Below are positions 45,440 to 58,032 of a DNA stretch of 64,000 bases, one piece after another. The notes under the pieces were generated by a model. The model ran no database searches, had not been told where the DNA came from, and was given only the letters and a program-made list of their open reading frames with translations. Position 1 is the first letter of the stretch. Every line of letters begins with the position of its first letter. The position numbers were made by a program, and so were the translations under genes. Source of the DNA: Anaspis maculata (taxonomy: Eukaryota; Arthropoda; Insecta; Coleoptera; Scraptiidae); contig OX421964.1 in assembly GCA_949128115.1 (NCBI GenBank), positions 50,756,601 through 50,820,600 on the forward strand. Direction: 5' to 3'.

Positions 45440-47435
45440 TAGGCATTTCCATTGACGTCACAGCAGTGTTGCCAACTGTCCAGAATTGCCCGCCAAATTT
45501 GAACCAAATAATGTTCGGGAACAACCGAACTACAGGGCGCTTATGGAGTTCCAGTTTCTGCATTTTTTTCCTCGGCTACCTTTTTGAGTTTGAGTTTGAA
45601 ACTTTTGTATCAAGTTCAAAGCAATGTCCTTAATGCGCCTGCAAAATAAGTTCTCGTGGAAAAGTGTGTTTTTTTGTGAAAAAGCAAGCCAAACATGTTA
45701 GGTTAACTGCACAGGGTAGTGGTGAAAATTCATATTTTCCGACAAAATTGGGCATGAACTTTGCCACCAAACCTCACCTGAATGTTGGGGGTTTACGTTC
45801 CCGGCATTGCTGGAGTGATATGCCTTGTGTGGGGCTAGGTATGTACCTCTTCGGTTTGTGCTTCCCAATCACCCAAATACTTGAGGCCCAGCTTCTACTG
45901 CTGGATTAAAGAAACAAACAATAGTTTTTGTTTATATTTTATATTTTCAAAGTGCAGGAATGTCTTCACTTCGGTTGTAGAATATGGACAGAGGCAAAAC
46001 ATGGAAGTTTAACTTGAACAGCTGCTCGGCCACCGAAGATGTATTCGGTCACCAGAGCCCTCCTTGACAGAAATTTTACACCTGATTTAACGATATTGAA
46101 TTTTCAACTACAACTTGATTGTGTCAAGACACATTTCTTAAAAATACAAATATTTATTGTTCTATTGAGGATTCTAGGCTCCAAATTGTGGTCGACGTAG
46201 CAATTCCTCAGTCCGTAGATTTTCCCATTTTTAGATTGCCGAAGGCCACAATTCTTGACACAGGTACTTCCTGAAACTAGATAGGCTTAGCAACAGATAA
46301 TTTTGTACAAACATCATAACTTTACAGTACAGCAATTTAGTTACCCATCCTAATTGTTATCGGTACAACCTCCGTATACTTTTTCAAGTGTATTCCTTCC
46401 TTCCTTCCTCCTTTCTATTTCTTGGCGCTTTGGGATACATTCTGTGATGCCTCGTACTTCCACGAGCCCCAGTGTTTCGAGAAAACCATGAATTTCTCAT
46501 TTTTTCCTCAAAAAAAAGATTCAACCACTCCAAACTCCAACCCAACGTTCACGTTCATTGAGCCCTCTACATCTCTAGTCATGCTTTCTCCATTGCTTTC
46601 ACAAGCCTAGATGTTTGAATTGACAATAGTTTCCATTTTCTACTTCACTGTAGTTGTAATATTTGCTGTGATATAAGCACATGTGAACCAGATGGGATCA
46701 GCTCCGAGTATCTTCATCTTTTGTTGACCAAATCGTACACCTGACTTGACAATCTTGAATGTTCAGTTGATGGCTTCATCGCGGCAAGACACATTGCTTA
46801 AAAAATCCTGAAATTGCTTCTTGTAAGCAGGATTTGAGGTAACATTGTGGTCAACTTAGAAATTCCTTGGTCGCTGGATTTTCCCATTTCACGATCGCCA
46901 CAGGTCACAGTTTTTGCCACAGCCATACTTTCTGAAATCAGAAGGGCGCTTAGTAATGGATAATTTGTAAAATCATCTCACATTTATTCTGTATTCTAAC
47001 AATTTAGTCAGCTTTTTACCTTATCGGCAGGCATATAAACTGGCATATTTTCTCCTTCCCAGATGTCTTTGAGTCGCATTTCTTGGCACTTTGAGATACT
47101 TTCTGAGATGCTCTTTTCTTCCAGGAATCTAGTTTTCCGAAAAAGCCACGGATTTCTTTTTTTTTCGACGAAAATGATTTAAGCACTCCACCAAACTTTC
47201 TTGTTTAATGAGCTTTTTGGGGAAGCACATCTCCAACTATCAGTATTGATCGAAGCGCCAGAGTTTCGTGAACAATTATCACGCACTAACTTGCTTCCTA
47301 CTGTATCCAAGATCTCAAAACAGTACTTTTTTTTACAATCATAACAACGCGGGTTGTTCCCTAACACTTTTTTGACGTTATAAATTCAACTAGGTTGAAC
47401 ACTGACGAGCGCGTGACGTCATGTGGAAATGCCTA
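45440..47435. mobile_element. TA-flanked TIR element (1.99 kb) with internal duplication
   Basis: The element 45442-47433 begins GGCATTTCCATTGACGTCAC and ends with GTGACGTCATGTGGAAATGCC, an imperfect inverse, with TA outside both ends. Inside, about 46070-46600 and 46680-47260 are diverged direct copies: GTGGTCGACGTAGCAATTCC against GTGGTCAACTTAGAAATTCC, and AGACACATT with CTTAAAAA in both. A 62-codon minus-strand frame at 47179-47367 contains CYDCKKKYC, but no transposase was recognised. Confidence 0.75.
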
Positions 47436-47551
47436 ATTGCCATACTGATTTATTGGATGAGGTAGCTGGTGGACTTGCTTTCATGGGTTTTTGTCTGAAT
47501 CTTCTTCCCAATACGCTTTATTAAATTTAACGCATAATCAATGATTGTATG

Positions 47552-47572
47552 TAGGTAGGTAGGTAGGTAGGT
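47552..47572 (+). repeat. (GTAG)n microsatellite
   Basis: Five or more GTAG units just before the repeat unit at 47583. Confidence 0.9.
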
Positions 47573-47582
47573 ATATGTATAA

Positions 47583-47921
47583 TAGTGATTATTACACACA
47601 ACGCCTTTGATTAATAGACCTACAAGGATAATATTCACTTATCTAAATCCCACTGTCAATAGTAAGGGAATAAAATGGATGTAAACAACAATATCTGACA
47701 GCTGTCACTCCGGACTTCGTTTTTGTAATAATCATCAAAATATCACTCGTACTCGAGATTTTCCCAGATAATTTTGACCAGGCGTTTCTCTCGGGCTGGT
47801 TGTCCCTAGATAAGTGTCCTCCTCCTACGGAGTCGGGCATTTATCGCTACAACCAGCACTCGCGATGGCCTGTCCAAAATTATCGTGTAAATCTAAGCAC
47901 TTGTGATATTACTGTTGAAAA
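47583..47921 (+). repeat. Unclassified repeat unit, single copy
   Basis: A full-length copy of the unit seen at 11.7 and 55.2 kb, beginning GTGATTATTACACACAACGC and ending GATATTACTGTTGA. Flanking A-rich sequence follows. Confidence 0.88.
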
Positions 47922-49200
47922 AAAATGGAAATGTGATTAAGTGATTGGTGATGAATCTTGAACAAATTTTGACTGAATTCCGTGGGAGTTCAAAAATTTC
48001 CATACTTTTAATCGCATCAGTCACAACTTATACGTAGGTAAAGAATCAGCGCGAGTAAAATATATGGTTCAGTGCTTCATTGCTACAAAGTATTGTGACA
48101 GCCTTATTTTCTTTGTTCTTGCATTTCTCATGATAATTGAACCTGCCTGCTGATACCTACGAAACCAATTTTGACATTATACTTACAACAAAAGTAATGG
48201 GTTTTCATCAAACACCCCCTTCTTCTCCTTCCATTACCCAAAGTTTTGTGGGAGTGCTTTTCGGAAGGTGTGTCAATAATTCTGTGTCTCCCATAAATTT
48301 CAAAACGTGTATAATTTGAAAGTCTCATTAATCTTAATTAGGAGTGGTGTGCGGGTTACTGGCAAGAGCTCTTACCACACACACCATTTTCAGACCAGTA
48401 AACCGGAATTCATCGACACCACAGCACAATTTGTCAACTTTTGATGGTCTAATGTATTCCGAGAAACCTGAGAATAATGATTGTCGCATACGAACCCGCT
48501 CGAAATCATCAGAAAGTGGAAGTTGCGATATGTTTCTTCTCAATTTATTATAATCCATTAATTGACCGAAATGGCATGTCAATGGTGAAAACTCATAAAT
48601 AACTACTGTTTAATTATTTAATTATACACAGCGTTGGTGGCGTCATTATTATTTTATTTAATTATGTATTCCCCAGTATAGTTTAGGTTCAATTTGGAAA
48701 GCAAAAAAAAACGCGTTTAATAAATTGTGTTTCACTATGGTGTTATTATAGTGTTGGGTTCTTATCGCAATGTTATTTTAAAATGTCCTTAATTAGTGGC
48801 TATAAATTTACTTTGCAGGCACAACATGTGATCGTGTATGGTGGTATAAGTAGGTGTACCCACCTATATTGTGGAGACTCAGTGAGAAAGAACCTGAAAG
48901 GGGAAAAAGTTCCAGGCAAATTCACTTCACCCAACGCAGAGAAAATTAAGTAATAAACTCTCTGGTAATAACTTCTTCGCATTAAAAGCCAAGCCTATCT
49001 TATTGAAATCAAGATTTTTACCCATCCGCAGCTTTGATTGAGATATTTCCCGATGGATGGAATGTACGGAAAGGTAGGCTGTAATTATTACCTTTATCAG
49101 AACAGCCATCAGATAGGTATACACTAGCTTTTGCCACCTAGCTCTTGGTCAGTTTCAATTTTTTTCCAGGTTATTTTTTCCAAATCCATTGTTTCTCTTC
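47922..49200. other. Stretch without recognised genes
   Basis: Nothing recognised. GC-poor, with opposing short open frames at 48.1-48.6 kb that have no known domain. Confidence 0.4.
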
Positions 49201-49224
49201 CTTTTAGAAGAGTTAAAATAATGG

Positions 49225-50136
49225 ACTACGGAGATATTGACCGAGTTTTAACTTGAAGCTGCAATTGAAATTGTACAGGTCAAAATACGACGACAACCTC
49301 TTTATACCATTTTGCAAAGTTCGGCCTAATGACGAAATACAGCTCTTCAAAGTTCACTTTTTTCGGATCTCAAAAATTTGTAACTCAGGAACGTTTCAAC
49401 AAATTTAGCTTCAATTAACATAAGCTGGTTTGTCATAATGGAGTATTATACTAAAATTTTTTTTCGATTGAAATGGAAACTAGATTGAAAAATAATTGAC
49501 CCGTGTTTTTTTATTTAGTCAAAACTCGTATCGTTTGGGCGCAATAAATAAATAACATCAACTAGTTCTGACGTCACAGCGAGTCGCCGCCTATACTGCC
49601 TGTGTAAATGACGTCAGAAATAGGCAGAATATAGGAATTTCGTTTATTTATTGCGGCCAAACGATACGATTTATGGCAAAATAAAAAAATACGGGTCAGC
49701 TTTTTTTCAATATAGTGTCCGATTCCATCGAAAACAAAATATTTTTTCAAAAGTATAATACTCTATTGTCTATCAACATGCCAGGTTTTGAAAGAATCCA
49801 ATCAGTGGCGTAAAAGTTAGAAGGGGTCACCTTGAGTCAACTTTTCTTCGGATGCTTCTAAATTATTGACTCTCGTAACTCCTACACCACTGGTTGAATT
49901 ATTTTCGAATTTGGCAGGTCAGTAGATAGCTTCGAAAAATCAATTCATGCTAAATTAGAGTTATTTTCGTCAAAACGTTACAAATTTTTGGAATTAAAAA
50001 AAAAGTTAACTTTAGTCAGGCTGTATTTTCGTTATTGGGCCGAACTTTGCAAAATGGTATATAGGTTTCCGTCATATTTTGACAAGATCTACCCGCAAAG
50101 TTAATTTTTTTGCTATCATCGCTGAAACACCCTGTA
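49225..50136. mobile_element. Foldback element with CACCCTG/TA right tip
   Basis: The left arm word TTTTGCAAAGTTCGGCC (about 49311) is the inverse of GGCCGAACTTTGCAAAA (about 50038). TCGTATCGTTTG with CAATAAATAAA near 49525 pairs with the segment near 49645, around a centre at about 49590. The right tip CACCCTG (50128-50134) is followed by TA. The left tip was not found and the left boundary is approximate. Confidence 0.7.
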
Positions 50137-50855
50137 TAATGTACTGCAAAGGGCTGTATGTTGTACGAGTACTCACTCTCTTATGAAGCGAAATTTTAAA
50201 GAACAGAGTCTGTGAGGCGAGAGGAAGGGTAGATGATACTTTTGAATCACACTGTAGGTGTAGTTTAAATGAGAAAATAGTCATCGCTGTCGAAACGTAG
50301 CCTTTGGCAGCTGGCTTTTCGCTCGATTGAGCTTCTGGTGAACGAACGAGCCGATGCAGAAATCGCTGCTGCATCCCAGCAGGATAAGGAGCTCACAAAC
50401 ACAATAAGTCTTTGAATAATTGCACCCATTGTTTATCCATCTGATTAGACTGACCTACCTCAATGGCTTGTCTGTTGCATCCGTTTCTGATGTTTGACTC
50501 TTGACTGCTATAGAGCACCTACTAACAACTTCCGTTTCAATCGTCACGCCTCGGCTGATTGCAGAAAACAGCTTTGAAGTATTTCAATAAAGCGAGGAGA
50601 AACACAAATAATGATCCGCGTCGTAAAGGGCTAAATATAGCCGGCAGACTGTTAATTTTTTGCCGCAAGGGGTGATTACGATTCGACACAAGCTTGCGAG
50701 AACTTCGAGGTGCTAATAAGCTCACATCCCATGTTTTTGTGCTTTTTAAAAAGTGTGGCTATAAAAACCGTAGCTTAACGTTGACACAAAGTGTAGATTT
50801 TTTTTTAATTTTGACCCGTGCCAGTTGCTCTTTTTTATTGAAATGTGGCACTCTT
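50137..50855. other. Stretch without recognised genes
   Basis: Nothing recognised. Short open frames only. Confidence 0.35.
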
Positions 50856-51555
50856 AGTGGGGTCGGTACACATGAAACGCAACTATGATGATACAGAAAA
50901 TTCCCTTCACATGAGTGTTCTACAAGGCCTATCGGACGATATTAGAAGGGAAGCATGGAACCTTTCCCTTATGGGGGCCGCAGGAGGATCTGTCAAGTTG
51001 ATGGTTCAAGAATCCCTAACAAGTATACTTCAGTTTCGTTGTACCACATAAACTAGTTCGGACGTTAAGGGCAAAAAATTAGGAATACCTTGCACTTTCA
51101 GACGAAGCATTGTCACTTTGCATGCCTGTTGCTGAGACCACTCTTTCTTTAACCATTCTGGAAGTGAAGATGTCGGCGGAAATTGTGCAGACACTTTATA
51201 CAGGGTGAAGTAGAAAAAAGTTGAAGAACCATAAATCGTGAACCATAATCAATGGACGTATGTAGATCACGATGTTGATGACTGATTTCATGCTTATGGG
51301 GTAATGCATACAGTTTTGAAACATATTGAAGCGCTTCTCCGGAATATACGTTAGAAGAATTGAAATTGAAGTTCTTGGGTCATTACCTAACTTGATAGGG
51401 CTCCCTGCCCTGCGCCCCCCCATAAAGGGATAGCTTGTGTGTTGTGTGCTTCCCTTTCTAATGTCGTCCCATAGGGGTTGTAGGTTGTAGAACACTCGTA
51501 CAAAGGGAATTTTCTGTATCAAGCTATAGTTTAGTTATGTCTACCAAGCCCACTC
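50856..51555. mobile_element. Imperfect foldback element
   Basis: GATACAGAAAATTCCCTT (50890 on) pairs with AAGGGAATTTTCTGTATC (about 51505-51522). GTTCTACAA pairs with TTGTAGAAC, and the CCTTATGGGGG and CCCCCCATAAAGG regions pair further in. TA-CAGGGTG at 51199-51207 sits near the centre and may mark a second element. It is non-coding. Confidence 0.6.
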
Positions 51556-54500
51556 TCTCTGACATCAACATTAGACAATATATAAATAGATAAAAGTAAA
51601 GTGAAAATAAAACTAAACAAACATTCATTTTGCTAAAATTTCTTTCAAGCGTTTAAATTGATCGAAAAACTTCTTCACTCACGATGAAAAATTCAATTGA
51701 GAAAAAGACTCGTATCCAAATGCATTTCGAGCCGACATTGTAGAACTGCAGCCGGCCCTGTGCAAGCCACCATGGGTACTGCACAAAACGACCAAATAAA
51801 AACGGTCTCACTTCACTTTGATGCCTATCGCGGATGGATTTCTTTCAGAAATTAATTTCTTAACTATTATCATCATGTGTGTAGCATGCGGTCGTGATTG
51901 GTCCTGACACTCTGGCCGGATGGCTGGAAGGCGTCGTGGAAGATTACATGCCTCAACTTCGGCATAAATTTTACGCTGCTGCTGATGCATTACTACCTAC
52001 ATTATGTATAGGATACGTGCACACGAGATGACACGACAGGAAGGTACTTGGGGCTCTTTCGAAATATACACTGGCAAGTTTTTCGGCGGCGCATTCGCCA
52101 TTTGTATATAGGTTAGACGTCTGGTCGGCTTTTCAGTTGCTCAGAATGAGATGCAGGATGCAGATAATTTCCTTGGTTATAACGGGAAGCAGTGATAAAG
52201 GGTTGGGTAATAACCAAGTATGTGGAGATATGGGGCATATATTCAAGGCATTTATTTTTCTGGAAATTATCTAAAATTGAATGTCTAGACTAGATGGCAG
52301 GATTTTAAGATTTTGCTATACCAAAAGGAAGGCAATCCAGTACGGTTTGAATATGACGAGGTTGAATTTCAGTCAATAAATGGATCATGTAGATTTCTTA
52401 TTGCTCAAAGTGGATCATAGGTGGAGATGACGCGCATAATTTTTTGGTGGTACATCTTAAGGCTGCATCCCGAAATACAATACGGCATTTGGTAAAAGAG
52501 AGGTTTCCTTTTGTATTATCCATTCCAAACTTGAAAAAATCACAGCCGCCTATGATATTTTTTCCTCAAATTGGACTATTTGATAAGTTGATAGATTGGA
52601 AAGAGTCAAGATGATTTTGTTCAAATTTGTCGAAGTGATGTTTTCAATGCTGGATCAAGTTAATTATTGGATCGGAACTTTGACACTGACATATTATTTT
52701 AATTTTTCTTTGTTTTGAAAATGTCGCTAGACACGTTACTTCTGTATTGAGAAGTGTTGGAAGTTGTAGCAGTAAGAATATACTTACTATATATATAGAA
52801 GGTTGAGTTGAATAGCAATCTGCTAGACTTCGCCTCTCAACAGCGATATGAAATAAAAAGTCCTTTAATCTTATTATTATTATTATTATTATTATATATA
52901 GTTTTAAAAATGATCGAGAAGGACGACTCAGGTCGGAGAGAAAACCGGCGACTTGCTGGCGCCGCAGTTTCCAGAATGAAAATTTGACAACACAGCCTAG
53001 TTCGGGTGAACAAGTTATGTCATTGGGATACAAATTCGAGCGTAACCTTCCCTGTACCAAGATATCAATATACGTCAAAAATCAGGGACACCAACAAAAG
53101 TTCAATCTTTCATGGCAAGCTGTGGTTTTTTTAAGCCTTACATTAATTATATGGTTGTTCTTCAAGTTCCCTAGATTAATTAAGGAAAAAAAACAAAAAA
53201 TTCATCCCTTAGGGAGACACCAAACCATTGTTCAAGATCGCTTGTACCTACCATGAAAGAACCATACAACTCTATAGTGACTTAGTGAGTATTGACACAA
53301 CTTGGTCAAATATCCTTGCCATCCATTCTTCATACTTGAAAAATATTTTTGTGGCAGGTTACAGGTTAACTAAATCTATTTTTATTATTTTCCATGCAAG
53401 AAAATGATGAACTGACATGACGCATCATTCTCGACCAATGGGGTGTTATATTGGGAACAAATGGGTAGTTATTTTCATTGAGTATCCCGATTGTTTATGA
53501 AATTAGGCCTTTCATGTAACAGGCACATCAATTTCACCTCTAATTTTCTAGAAAAAAGTGTTTAATTAATCTATGACGTCACTTAGTCAACCTCGCGCGC
53601 AAACCAAACGTGACCTACTTTACCGACATTTTAGCGTCTTCAAGGTTTAATCACGTTTTGTCACTTTTGACGTGTAACGTGTAATTCAAAACGTCAAATC
53701 ACATGACATTTGTGACATTTATTTGAATTTCAAATGACTGCATCAACATGAAAAACTACCGGCCACTCTACTCGAACCAGAGGCAGCGGACCAGCAGACT
53801 TCAGGCTACTGGCTACTCAAAACTTGACCCAGGCTGCAGACCAATTAGACCTCTTGATGCCAAACGTTTATGATGGAGTTTGTTGTCGTCAGTGAGTGGC
53901 GTCTTACTTCGTTTTTCTGAATAAATAACTACAATACTACCTATCTGAATCGATAGGCTAAAATGAGGAAAATGTACCTTGTATCTTCCACGCCACGTCA
54001 GCACATGCAAATGGCAAAATGTAAGATTGACAAGAAGCAACTGAAACACTCCACCATGAAACTTCAGTGAGACTATATAGGCAGCAGAGTAATTGTTTGT
54101 GACTTCTTGTTTATACAGGAAAAGCTACCATAACCTTAGACGACTACTCAGTCTAGGTAAAGGCTGCAGACCAAATGAGAACTTCTGACGACATTCTTGA
54201 ATTCTTCTGTGGACATCCCAAGGTTCGAGTTTGGCTAATCAGTTTTCTTTCTTTAATACCAGGGGGGTTTGAAAATATTCGAGTGCTTTTCAAGCACACA
54301 GAAAATTATTGCACCCATATTGTTCATCTCTGCCCACATTTCAACACAAAAACAGTCAAAACACGTCAAAATTACGCACAGTTTTTTTCTCGGATCAGCT
54401 GTTTGTCGCTCGCGCTCGGCAGAGTTCACCGCGTTTGCATTACCGAGGCCGTACGAGGTCTAGCAACGGGATCTATTGCTTACCTGGCGCCATCTGTTAA

Positions 54501-54630
54501 CATATCTGGGTCTCAAAATGCGTGACGTCACGCGAATTTTTTTTTTCGGGGCCTAAATGAACGCGAAAAGTAAATAAAAAATGAGTGAGCTTTACCTTGA
54601 TTCAATATAAAAGTATAAGTATAAGATCAA
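51556..54630. other. Stretch without recognised genes; (TTA)n at 52.87 kb
   Basis: AATAAAAAGTCC followed by a TTATTATT run at 52872-52896 resembles the 3' end of a non-LTR element, but no reverse transcriptase precedes it. GCTGCAGACCAA occurs twice (53831 and 54163). No gene was recognised. Confidence 0.35.
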
Positions 54631-55151
54631 CAGGGTTTCCCGGAAAAAGTGTTGCAAAACTCACAGGGAGATAGAACATTTAATAAAAATAAGGCGACTT
54701 TTGTTGGATAAACTTCCTATCGCAAACGTATAATAACGGAGCCTTCAAAGTTGTTTTTTAAACAGTTTTTTCACTTAACTTTTGAACCGTTCAACCGATT
54801 CCATTCAAATTCAAACTGAAGTTTACTGAAACAGGTCTCTATTTAACAATAATAACGGGATTTATCGAACATTTTCAAGGGCGAAGATAATAGGAGACAC
54901 CTTCCCCCTTTTTCTCCTACTTTTTAACCCCTGGAAAATTTTTAGAAATTGTTTCAGTTTTTGAATTCTACGTTCAATTTAAAGAAAAAAGTTATTTCTC
55001 CAAAATTTAGATAAGAAACTTCATTGTCGAGATATTTGGGTCTGAAACATTGGGGAACATCTCGAAATCGCCACTTTCCAGGGCCTAAAAATTAAAATTC
55101 AGGAAAAATCATGATTTGCCAACCGGAATAAGTTTTCTGGGTGTTTTAAGT

Positions 55152-56171
55152 TGATTATTACACACAACGCCCTTGATTATTAGACCTACAAGGATAATAT
55201 TCACTTATCTAAATCCCACTGTCAATAGCAACGGAATAAAATGGATGTAAACAATAAAATCTGACAGCTGTCACTTCGGCCTTCTTTTTTGTAATGATTA
55301 CCAAAATATCACTCGTGCTCGAGATTTTCCCAGATAATTTTGGCCAGGCGTTTCCCTTGAGCTGGTTGTCCCTAGATAAATGCCCTTCTCCTACGGAGTG
55401 GGGCATTTATCGTTACCACCACACTCGCGATGGCCTGTCCAAAATTATTGTGAAAATCTAAGCACTTGTGATATTACTGTTGATTATTCACCATTTTTGC
55501 TGAGAAAAATGGAGTTTTTCCACAGTAATATCACGAATATCACATAATTTTGGTCAGGCGATCGCGAGTGCTGGTTGTAGCGATAAATGCCCGACTCCGT
55601 AGGAGGAGGGCATTTATCTAGGGACAACCAGCCCGAGAGAAACGCTTGGCCAAAATTATCTGGGAAAATCTCGAGCACAAGTGGTATTTTGATGAATATT
55701 ACAAAAAAGAAGTCCAAAGTGACAGCTGTCAAATTTTGTTGTTTACATCAATTTTATTCCGTTACCATTGACAGTGGGATTTATATAAGTGATTATTACA
55801 TACAACGCCCTTGATTATTAGACCTACAAGGATAATATTCACTTATCTAAATCCCACTGTCAATAGCAACGGAATAAAATTCATGTAAACAACAAAATCT
55901 GACAGCTGTCACTTCGGACTTCTTTTATGTAATAATCTTCAAAATATCACTCGTGCTCGAGATTTTCCCAGATAATTTTGGCCAGGCGTTTCCCTCGGGC
56001 TGATTGTCTCTGGATAAATGCCCTCCTCCTACGGAGTCGGGCATTTATCGCTACAATCAGCACTCGCGATCGCCTGACCAAAATTATCGTGAAAATCTAA
56101 GCACTTGTGATATTACTGTTGAATATTATCCTTGTAGGTCTAATAATCAAGGGCGTTGTGTGTAATAATCA
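55152..56171. repeat. Cluster of the unclassified repeat unit: forward, reverse, forward, partial reverse
   Basis: The units are 55152-55488 (+), 55522-55790 (-), 55789-56121 (+) and a reversed 50-bp start at 56121-56171. The cluster as a whole therefore begins TGATTATTACACACAACGCC and ends with the exact inverse, giving a composite with 50-bp inverted ends. The units contain the hairpin pairing GATAATTTTGG with CCAAAATTATC and CGGAGTCGGGCATTTATCGC near the hairpin centre. No protein-coding potential. Confidence 0.9.
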
Positions 56172-56372
56172 GGAAAAATCAATTTGGGCCCTGGAAAGTG
56201 GCGATTTTGGGAAGTTTTCCAAAGTTCCACATTCAAATTTCTCGACAATGAAGTTTTTAATCAAAATTTAGCAGCAGTAACTTTTTTCTTTAAATTTAAC
56301 GTAGAAATCAAGAACTGAAACCATTTCCAAAAATATTCCGGGGGTTGAAAAGTAGGCGAAAAAGGGGGAAGG

Positions 56373-56679
56373 TATCTCCTATTAGTAATGAAGGATTTTC
56401 TCTTGGGGTAGATTTTTGGACACAAATAAGTAAAAACTCTAGGAATATTTCTGCCTGACTGGTTAAGCAGTTTACTGCACAAAAATGTCAGTGATAATCC
56501 ATTCAATAATTATTTAAAGTGAATAGGTCATGGGCCTTGAAAAAATGTTTAATTAAATCGAAACGTCGGCAAATACCTAGAGTTTTTACTTATTTGTTCC
56601 CAAAAATCTACCCCAAGAGAAAATCCTCATTACTAAATCCAAATGGACAAGAATCAGAATCAAAAAGTATCTCCTATTA
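56373..56679. mobile_element. 283-bp insertion with 12-bp target duplication
   Basis: TATCTCCTATTA occurs at 56373-56384 and 56668-56679, flanking an insert at 56385-56667. The insert starts GTAATGAAGGATTTTCTC and ends in an A-rich hexamer-like tail, GAATCAGAATCAAAAAG. Its two halves also pair through TTTTCTCTTGGGGTAGAT and the inverse. A long target duplication and tail suggest insertion by a non-LTR machinery (SINE or truncated LINE). Confidence 0.75.
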
Positions 56680-56923
56680 TCTTGGCCTTTTGAAAATGTT
56701 CGATGAATTTCGCTATTATCGTTGAATAGCCTGTTTCAGTATACTTTGGTTCAAATTTGAATGGAATCGGTTGAACGGTTCAAAAGTTATGTAAAAAAAC
56801 TGTTGAATAAGAAAACAACTGTGAAGGCCTGTACCTCCGTTTTTATACGTTTGCGAGGGTATATTTATCAACAAAAGTCCCCTTATTTTTAAATTTTTTA
56901 TCTCCCTGTAAATTTTGTAACAC

Positions 56924-58032
56924 TACAGGGTGGCCGGTGTTTAATCTTTGAAACTGAAACAGCGGATGGAACATCAGAAAAAAAGGGACTTTCACAATAT
57001 ACTTTTTCTCAAAAACGAATAATAAAAGATATAGCCCTTCAAACTTTATATTGAAAAACTGTTTTTTTCTTCATAACTTTTGAACCGTTTAACCGATTTA
57101 GTCCAAATTTGAACCAAAGTTGAACACAATAAGTCTCTATTGAACAATAATAATGCAATCTTCGAAACATCGTTAGGGGCAAAGATAAATAGGGGGTACC
57201 CTCCCCCTTTTCCTCTTATTCACCCACCCGGATATTTTTAGAAATGGTTCAATTTTTTTGAATCAATAATCTTTATCAATGTTTTACATACATAAGTTTG
57301 TTTACACCATTGATTTACACACGTCAAATTTTATAATTTTCCGTTTGTTCAATTCAGAAAAGAAAGTTACTACTCCTACAGAATTCTGATCAGAGGTTTC
57401 GTTTTCGAGATATTTGGATTTGAAACTTGAGGAAACATCTCAAAAATGCCACTTTCAAAGGTCTAAAAGTTGAATTCCAAAAAAAACGCATGGTTCATCA
57501 GCTGAAACTGGTTTTCTGGGTTTACTGAGTTAATAAACCACCATTTTTTCCAAGAAACAAGAAGCTTTCAGGGAAAAATTTTCTGAGCTTTGGAAAGTGG
57601 AAATTTTGAGATGTTTTTATATCTCGAAAACTAAGCCTTCAATTGAAATTTTGCAAGAGTAACTTTTTTCCAAATTGAACGTAAAATTCAAAAATTGAAT
57701 TCATTTCCAAAAATATCCAGGGGTGTAAAGAATAGGGAGGAAAGGGGGAGGGTACCCCCTATTATCTTCACCCCTAAAAATGTTTGATAGATTGCACTAT
57801 TATTGCACAATAATCAATAGAGACTTATTTTGTTGAATTTCGTTCCTTTGAACAAAATCGGTTTAACGGTTCAAAAGTTAGGCAGAAAAAACGGTTTTTT
57901 AATTCTAACTTAGAAGGGCTATATCTCGGTTATTATTCGTTTTTTAGAAGAAGTTTATGATGGAAGTCCCCTTCTTCTTCGATGCTCTATACGCTGTTTC
58001 AGTTTCCAAGAATTAACACCGAACGCCCTGTA
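56924..58032. mobile_element. TA-flanked foldback element CAGGGTGGCCGGTG (1.1 kb)
   Basis: The element 56926-58030 has tips CAGGGTGGCCGGTGTTTAAT and, read inward from the right, CAGGGCGTTCGGTGTTAATT, followed on both arms by GAAACTGAAACAGCG. TA lies outside both ends. The arms pair over several hundred bases through the GAACCGTTTAACCGATTT block. It resembles the neighbour at 54631 and may be a sibling copy. Confidence 0.85.

Larger units (their letters stand above)
54631..56925. mobile_element. Foldback element with several later insertions in it
   Basis: The left arm (54631 to about 55150, tip CAGGGTTTCCCGG) is the inverse of the right arm (about 56172 to 56923, minus the insert 56385-56667). 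Shared words include ACCGATTCCATTCAAATT with its inverse, and GAACATTTTC, CCTTCCCCCTTTTT and GTGGCGATTT with their inverses. The centre is filled by the repeat-unit cluster 55152-56171. The right tip appears to have been lost where the next element begins at 56926. Confidence 0.75.

Noticed and set aside
44434..45442. Open frames of 103-119 codons in the tandem array
   Set aside because: They recur because the 264-bp unit recurs and they share no known domain.
45369..45563. THAP-like zinc-finger gene (CRMCFGNHP) on the minus strand
   Set aside because: Only one cysteine pair is seen, a stop follows shortly, and the start lies in a transposon tip. The evidence is too weak to call.
54631..58030. 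A single large element bounded by 54631 and 58030
   Set aside because: Both halves have their own inverted arms, and TA-CAGGGTG at 56924 is a complete left tip, so two neighbouring foldbacks explain the sequence better.
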